64,000 nt of DNA, taken from NCBI GenBank assembly GCA_021234155.1, contig JAJEKV010000214.1, forward strand, positions 855,581 to 919,580, read 5' to 3'. Position numbers and translations under genes: made by a program. This stretch comes from Isoetes taiwanensis. Its lineage: Eukaryota; Streptophyta; Lycopodiopsida; Isoetales; Isoetaceae. Shown here in pieces: positions 57,737-64,000 of this stretch (within the stretch, counting starts at the first letter, position 1; every line of letters starts with the position of its first letter). The notes under the pieces are model-generated. The model was given only the letters and a program-made list of their open reading frames with translations. It was not told where the DNA came from and searched no databases.

Positions 57737-58510
57737 ATGGACGAGGGTACCTTGCCAAGACAAATGGCAAGCTCGGGACTTAACTCTCTTCTCGAGGAAA
57801 AAAAAGGAAGGCATAAGATGGCCAAACAAGGGATCCTAATCTTTGTGAGGAAGAGGATGACACCAACCGCGAAATTGCTCTTGAGATTACATGTATGTGA
57901 AGAAAGAGATCCGCCGACTTACTCACCGAGAGCTAATGCGATACAAGCGATACGCTCATGAAGATGACATGTGAAACGTGAGATATGTTTTTAAGCATGG
58001 TTGGCCAACCAATGTAGCGCGCTTACGCCCAATATCTATTTGCCAAGGGTTACGGTATGCAGAGGCAAGTACGTTCAATAAAAACGAGCACCAAGTCACT
58101 ATTTGCGACCAGCGGGAATTAAATACCTTGAAAGCTTCTAAGAGGGTCCTAGATCTAGGGAAGAATGTTCAACCTGCGGGTTGTCGAAGGCATGGAGGCT
58201 TGTTTTTTGAGAATGAACAGATGAAAGGGCGCAGCCTAGAGGCCATGAACAAAGGCGGAATAAAGCACGCTGACCATTGTCCATTGGGTCTTAAGGAAAC
58301 TTTTACATCCATGTGAAGTCCCTCGTAGTTCACCAAGCTCCATTTATGTTACAGGAGATATGATCCAAAACACATGCCATGGAGATTGTTCAGAAAGCAT
58401 GATTAGTAATCGGTCAAATGCCTATGCCGCCGGATATGTTACCTTGGGATATGATCTCGAACAAGTTTGCCGCGGTGTGGATCTAACGCCCAAAAGAGCT
58501 ATTATCAAGT
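57737..58510 (+). pseudogene. Unidentified broken coding-like region
   Basis: Successive plus-strand frames look protein-like: MDEGTLPRQMASSGLNSLLE, KMAKQGILIFVRKRM (57737-57961), then RYVFKHGWPTNVARLRPI and ICDQRELNTLKASKRVLDLG (57978-58316), then in another frame VTGDMIQNTCHGDCSE and GYDLEQVCRGVDLTPKRAII (to about 58510). Charged and Cys-containing pieces in tandem suggest one decayed protein. No family is recognised. It is bounded on both sides by CACGCC motif clusters. Confidence 0.3.
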
Positions 58511-58756
58511 GATGATATTAAATATGTCATCATCGACGAAGCGACATTCCGGTTAAGGGCACAAAGAGCCATCATCGGTGAGAACAAAGCAGGCAAAAAG
58601 TGTTCTACAATCACTATAATTATAGGAGAATTATACGTATCTTGGATGCCAATACTTCACTACTTGCAGATTTGCATTTGGGAGATTAATGCAACTTTGA
58701 ATGAAATGGGAAGACATTTCTATACAAAAGGTAATCAACACAGTTTCATAAATTGT

Positions 58757-58970
58757 ATTCACGCAAGGCGTGCTTTCCAAATCAAACCAATTCCGCCGGC
58801 GTGTTTTTCAAATCAGCCAATTCGCCGAGGCGTGTTTCAAGTCAACCAGTGATTTAAAAACTGCGCTTTGGCGTGGAAGTCGATGATTGAAAACTGGCTG
58901 GCGTGGTAATTGATTGACTGCACTTTAGCTGAATAGCGTTAGTAACTTTATTCATTTCCGGGCGTGATTT
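58757..58970. promoter_or_regulatory. Cluster of six GGCGTG motifs
   Basis: CACGCAAGGCGTG (58760-58772), CCGGCGTGTTTTTCAAATC, CGAGGCGTGTTTCAAGTC, TTTGGCGTGGAAGTC, CTGGCGTGGTAATT and GGGCGTGATTTTC follow each other at 15-45 bp spacing, separated by TCAAATC/CCAATT phrases. This is the densest cluster of the motif in the window. Confidence 0.6.
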
Positions 58971-58999
58971 TCTCTTGATCAATTCTATTCAAATCGCGG

Positions 59000-61070
59000 T
59001 GTTTCTATTCTATAATCTTGATTCAATGTACGTACATTGCACCATACGCTGGAACAACCCGCCGCCTGCCAACAAGGTGGAATATGGCTGCCCATTGCCC
59101 ACCGCATGCATAAGCCAAAGTCTCTGCATTCAAGTCAGCTGAGCCGGACTCGCTGCTGCATAATTTGCTGTGAGTAGCTATTGAAGAAGACCAAGAAAAA
59201 ATCAAAGAAAAAAGGTGGTGATGACATTGCGTGATCATAAAAGCTCATCAGTCGGGACCACCGACTCGTATATAAGATTGTGTTTGTAAGGAGGCAAAGA
59301 TGGCTCAAGTGGAATGAATTCGGGACGCTTTATGCACAAGGGAAGCTGCGCGATACTATGGGTAAGGTGCCTCCCGTTGATGTAAGCATCTTTGGCTTGA
59401 ATGTGAGATGAGAAAGACTCGGGGCTAGACGACGCCGAGACCATTTGGGTTTTAGACCGATTAACTTAAAAGAAGGAAGTCTTATACAAGAAGGGTGCTT
59501 TCACCAAGGATGGATGTCCTTAGATTGAGTGCCTTCGCAGCCATGTAAAGGATGTCGCAGACAATGAAGTCATTTGTAGGAGCTGAGTTACAAAAGGCTA
59601 TCGAGGATGTGGCATTATAAAATTAGATCACTGACAAATACAAGGTCGACACATGACATCAAGAAGTTTGTGGCGGTCAAAGGACTTCCCTAAAGAATTG
59701 GAAGGCTAAAAATACAAAGTATAAGGGTATTCCCTACCCCTAAGGTACCGGGCTGGGTTGAGGAAAGAAAAGTGGCCCTTGTGAAGAAGATTACCGGAGA
59801 AGACTTACACATCCCAAGATTCAAAATTTCCATTGGGTACAAAGGTCTTTGCCGCATTCAACCTCGGCCTTAAAAATATATCACTCTTTTGTGTTGGGCC
59901 AGGGTGGGAGAGGAGATAGTGGGCATGAACCCGAGAAGGACTAAGGTAGCTTCTTTTACAACAGATAGTAGGGATTGACAAGCTGAGGTCCTTCATTTGG
60001 CTATCGTTTGTCCTTCGGGTGAGTCACATCACACTTCCTCTGTGCACTATCTCACGCCATGATCGGATTGCCTCAAAGTTATTAGGGAGGGATGCCTACA
60101 ATATGATGTTAAGGATAATGAGTCCCGAGCGAAGCTTAAGATGGCACATGTGATCTTTATTATGATATTCATCTTTGTCCGACGAAGGAATATGATATTA
60201 CTAAGGCCAAGGGTGACAATAGGGCAGCAGCATGGGAATTTTTCTTCTAGATGATCCGGACTTAAGAACTATATTCTTTTTCATACGGATGGGGTCGATC
60301 AGAGGAGTCAAGAAGAGGATGAGGATCGGGACCCCTCTAGGTGGGAAATCAAGTACGAGCTACAAACTAAGGAGTGGCCCATAAATAAAAATGGATTTCC
60401 GCCTATGGCTGCTTACCTCGTTGGGGCATTTGCTCCATTGATTACAACTTCGCTTGGAGCTTCATGTTGGAGGGTTAGTATTGTGAGGTGGGCTCTTATG
60501 GGTGCAAGAAGATGTCAACCGCTTTGTGAGTGATGAGCGGGCCAAAGACTTTCTTGAACCATTCCTCATGCATATGTGTTGCCAAGTCTCCTAAAGGCCC
60601 TTATGGCAACTGATCAAACGATAAAATCTCGTAGACTTGTCCAATTCCCAAAGTGGACGTTAGCTTCCGGAGTGGGAACTAGCACCGCAGCCCTCGATAA
60701 GGAAAAGCAAGAATGAACAAATAGCCGTGCTTAAATCAAGTTGCTCAAAGTAATCGTGATGGATGGCCGAACTTAGGGAATAATATTTTTGCCCACATTG
60801 CGGATGATGCAAACAACAATAGAGTAGATTCACAAGTTAACAATGAACTAATTGCCGGAAAACCAAAATGCAAAATGCTCTCTAGTGATTCCACAAAGTT
60901 TGCAAATCAATAGTAAAATAATGTCGATTGTGAAGGACGCAAATTTTAACAATAATAGAACAATTCTAACAATGATCCTTAAGAAGACGAAGATTAAGGG
61001 TGCATGAAGGGAGAATGACGCCGATGACTAGCCGTGGCCGTAAGATGATAGGTATGGCCTGTCTACTGAA
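59000..61070 (+). other. Broken coding-like sequence, unidentified
   Basis: Short plus-strand pieces such as VPGWVEERKVALVKKITGED, IPRFKISIGYKGLCRIQPRP (near 59740-59870) and SRWEIKYELQTKEWPINKNG (near 60340) suggest an old protein-coding region with many shifts. No domain is recognised. It lies between two clusters of the GGCGTG motif. Confidence 0.25.
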
Positions 61071-61074
61071 AATA

Positions 61075-61202
61075 GCGCCACTTGGCGTGATTTAATTGTA
61101 TTACCTTTGAATTAAAAGCCAAGCCGTTTTTGATTATTTTTTGTCGTCTAAATCACGTAGAGCGCGATTTGGATTTATGACTATTTCAAATCACGCTTGG
61201 CG
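61075..61202. promoter_or_regulatory. Cluster of CACGCC/GGCGTG palindromes
   Basis: GCGCCACTTGGCGTGATTT (61075-61093), then an inverted repeat AAATCACG-n5-CGCGATTT (61150-61170), then AAATCACGCTTGGCG (61188-61202). Confidence 0.6.
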
Positions 61203-61700
61203 CTTCTTGTATTGTTTGTGGCATCGTATCTTTTTGTTAACGGATACATGTTTGATGTTTTGACTTTCCATTGCGTTCTAAGAAGGTTGTGGTGTTCGAC
61301 CTAAACTAGTCCGCTGCAGGGCAAGACTTTTAAAAAAATAAAGTGGCTGAAGAGAACATGCCATCGCACACCGCGAGAATCAAAACACCAAGTGGATCTA
61401 TCCGCGGTCAAAGACTTGAAGGAGAGATGCTAGACGAGGCATTCTGGGTTATTTCGAAGTTGGTATTTGGTCATCCATGGAACTAAGGAAACATCTGGCG
61501 ATACTTTTGAGGCACCGGGGAAATGCGTGAGATATTGGTTGACCCTTTGGGATCGTGAACAAATGTGTGAAGTTCACTAATCCCAAGGATCCAACATGCA
61601 AAGCCTATCTTCATCAAAACAGACTTGAGTAACATGATGGGACGAACTTGGTATCGAGAATAAGGATGATATAATCATAAGTGGATGATGATGCTCTCAA

Positions 61701-61961
61701 ATGCTTCTACAACCAAACAAAAGCCCTCAATCCACCATCTACGATCAAAAAACTTTTATGGCTGATGATTTTCTTCGTGAAGTTTGTGTCTATCTTTGTT
61801 TTAATTTGGCTATGGGGATGACGGTGGGTGAAGTGTTAGATCTGCGCTCCGGACTGGATAGAACGGGTCGACATGGAACTACACACCTTGTTAAATACGT
61901 GGAAAAACATGGATTGGATCCCTTTAATGTTTTATTGGAATATATGATATTTTTTGTATGA
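61701..61961 (+). CDS. Open frame of 86 residues, unidentified
   Basis: The frame reads MLLQPNKSPQSTIYDQ, DDFLREVCVYLCFNLAMGMT, VGEVLDLRSGLDRTGRHG, then HLVKYVEKHGLDPFNVLLEY. Composition is protein-like, with alternating charged and hydrophobic helices. The upstream 61.3-61.7 kb has coding-like pieces in other frames (VDLSAVKDLKER). No family is recognised; it may be the best-preserved part of a decayed gene. Confidence 0.3.
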   Translation: MLLQPNKSPQSTIYDQKTFMADDFLREVCVYLCFNLAMGMTVGEVLDLRSGLDRTGRHGTTHLVKYVEKHGLDPFNVLLEYMIFFV

Positions 61962-62230
61962 TATTTGTGCCATGTATCGATAATTTCGAAGTCCGAATTG
62001 CCCTCGCAAATAATGCAATTTATTGTCAAACCTTAATATTAATATTCATCTATCGAAAGCAAGCAATATTTGTCTCTGTATCTATGTTAGTAACTTCTGC
62101 TCTTCATTTCTCGCATATTTCAATTCGCATATGAAAAGTCCTATACGTGAATCGCAACCTTATATTGTTATTTTTGAAGTCCAAAAAAGATTAAAAAAAA
62201 AAAAACCCCTAGAAGACAATAGCGCAGTGT

Positions 62231-62245
62231 TGGCGTGATTTTTGA
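62231..62245. promoter_or_regulatory. Single GGCGTGATTT motif
   Basis: TTGGCGTGATTTTTG upstream of the coding-like frame at 62.3-62.7 kb. Another copy, TTTGGCGTGTTG, lies near 63168. Confidence 0.4.
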
Positions 62246-62268
62246 GTTGACATAATCCCACTTAATGG

Positions 62269-62694
62269 ATGATGGTTAATATATGCGATTTGTGCATAAT
62301 GAAATGGGAAGTCTATGATGTGTGTTATAAATTTGTATGCAAATGGAAGATTGAGATGTTTGAAACTCACTCCTTTGGATATTTCCCTAAATTTCATACG
62401 TTGTTTTTGTTCCGCCACAAAGCACATGTACATTTTCGCGGCAAGTATTTGTGCCGCTATTAGTTATGGCTTTCTCGTGTGATTGTCGACTAAAGGTGGT
62501 GTTTTGCGGTGATCAAACCACAAATGCCTTTGAAAGTTATAACCTGTTTTGAATTTGGCAAGTTAATGTTAATCGATTCTTACCATATCGTGATGATTCA
62601 TCCACTTATCCATGACCATGAGCAAAGGATTTGCATATCTAGGGCACCAAACCTACATGTAGTTGTAGAAACGGATCGCCAATGGATGGGCTAG
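62269..62694 (+). pseudogene. Unidentified frame interrupted by two stops
   Basis: One plus-strand frame, broken only near 62461-62500, reads MMVNICDLCIMKWEVYDVCY, then FETHSFGYFPKFHTLFLF, and after the stops KVITCFEFGKLMLIDSYHIV, IHDHEQRICISRAPNLHVVV and ETDRQWMG. Rich in Cys, His and aromatic residues. No family is recognised. It follows a GGCGTGATTT motif. Confidence 0.3.
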
Positions 62695-62889
62695 ATGTAT
62701 GTAACAACGAAAAAAGTTCCATGTGCATTCAGTAGTTTTTGCATGCACGCCATGCTTGGGTAATGATATATTTTAATAGTTAGAGTTGAAATATAAATCG
62801 TCTTAAAAGCATGTTTGTTGCCCGGGTTGTTTGTTGTAGAATGGCTTTTGTTACCTGGGTGCACAAGTTTGCTAGGAGCTAGCATGTTG

Positions 62890-64000
62890 CCTTAGGGGTA
62901 TTTCAAATAATGGGTAATGGGTATGGGGCATTGAAGGGATTAGTGACAGATGGGAATGACGAGGGCGCTTGACACAGGCGCCTCTGGGAACACCTTAGCC
63001 GGTGCTCGATGGGATGGGCGGGCCATCACCTCTCGCTATTCTCCCGGAGCTTAACCTCTGGGCTAACCCGCTTTCACCCTCAAGATAATCTCATCATTAA
63101 TTGCACACAGGCTGCGGGAGCAAAGTAGATCTTCAGGGATTTTTTAGTTTAGACCTCAGATAGAATTTGGCGTGTTGTGTGTGATTTCCTTCGAGGAGGA
63201 GGGGAAAATTCTCATCCGGTATACATCAATTTTTCCTCGCTTCCTTTGAAACAATGGTGAGAAACGATTTCTTTGAAAATTTGCTGGATCTTGGACTCGG
63301 GATCACCTCAAGTCATTAAGCTACCCATTGTAATTTTTTCCACCTCCCGGACTCCTTCAAGAACTTTTGTCCGGAAGTCCCTGAATTCCACCTTCGCCCT
63401 CCAAAATGAGACCTAAGAAAATCAGGCCTTAAAGGAGAATCCTCTCGCCAAAACAAGTGGGAAGACGGGATGATCACAAAACTATGGACCAAGTTATGAA
63501 AGATTGGAGGATCATCCTTACTTTGGAAAAAGAAAACGCCTAGCATGGAGATTGATGAAATAGCTTACGGTATCCTTTGATATCATGAGGGATCAACAAA
63601 AGCAGCAAAAATTTAATGCATGGGAATCAAGAACTAAGGCCTTCTTGCCGCATGTCGCAGAGGAAATCATAAGATTGGAGTGTCACCATGCAGAGGGGAA
63701 AGCGGGATCGGTGACCTTGTGTGGAATATGATCAAGAAAATCCAAGCAGCCGGACTTCATCGATGATCGTGACTGAAGCGCGGTGACATTCCCAAGGAAG
63801 ATTGCTGTAAATAAAAATCAGCCTTTAAAAAGAAGAGTTAATGACAAGAATTATTGCAAAAACTAAAGACTTAGCAAGGATCCGAATTGCTAGGGTGGAA
63901 CTCCAAGGCCTTCTTTTCGACCGTACCAGTATGGGGAAGTCAGCCATGATCATGAAATCATAAAATTTAGGGAAGCTTTTAAGGAGGATCTTTCTTCTCG
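62890..64000. other. Sequence at the right edge, no supported gene
   Basis: A GC-richer stretch at 62940-63070 and coding-like pieces such as KFNAWESRTKAFLPHVAEEI (near 63620) occur, but frames are short and unassigned. Confidence 0.3.

Noticed and set aside
53322-64000. Integrated large DNA virus or Maverick-like element, suggested by repeated promoter modules
   Set aside because: No hallmark protein (capsid, DNA polymerase, packaging ATPase, integrase) could be recognised in any frame. The repeated motif alone is insufficient.

Overview
This is nuclear DNA from a land plant, and almost all of it is old, broken transposable elements. The plant assignment rests on the element families: gypsy retrotransposons with a chromodomain at the integrase end, a Tat/Athila-like gypsy element, and an L1-type LINE with a plant-style ORF1. 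It is also supported by a phosphatidylethanolamine-binding protein (PEBP, the FT/TFL1/MFT family) gene with plant signatures. The genus cannot be read from the sequence. The odd PEBP gene and the transposon mix would fit a non-flowering plant, but that is a weak inference.

Layout. 1-244 is the 3' end of a protein-coding gene of unknown function. 2.3-6.1 kb holds a tandem repeat, a 1.6 kb LTR on the minus strand, and the 5' part of a minus-strand LINE whose ORF1 has a coiled coil and an RRM-like domain. 6132-6302 could be a terminal exon. From about 11.4 to 16.0 kb runs a decayed L1-type LINE (ORF1, endonuclease, reverse transcriptase). It is cut at 16,002 by a minus-strand chromovirus: its 3' LTR is 16,002-17,486, its pol follows to about 22.6 kb, and the integrase-chromodomain frame is still open. 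An unidentified decayed minus-strand reading region with its own TATA box lies at 22.8-24.5 kb.

24.7-38.0 kb is a plus-strand Tat/Athila-like gypsy element. Its gag (25.3-26.5 kb) and protease-RT-RNase H-integrase (33.5-38.0 kb) are separated by a 7 kb insertion rich in AACCA/TGGTT sub-repeats. That insertion carries a LINE fragment, a 406-bp tandem duplication and a tRNA-derived SINE candidate. Another SINE-like sequence, a non-LTR RT fragment and an LTR fragment lie at 38.3-40.6 kb.

The best gene is the three-exon PEBP gene at 44,803-45,978 (+), followed within 0.9 kb by a cluster of tandem duplications, the first of which copies the end of the coding region. 47.4-48.8 kb is the 3' end of another minus-strand chromovirus. 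50.1-53.0 kb is a decayed minus-strand transposase-like gene with recognisable catalytic-type motifs. From 53.3 kb to the end the sequence holds broken, unidentified reading frames separated by repeated copies of a palindromic CACGCC/GGCGTG motif, two of them built into near-identical TATA-containing promoter modules. No rRNA, tRNA or CRISPR array was found.
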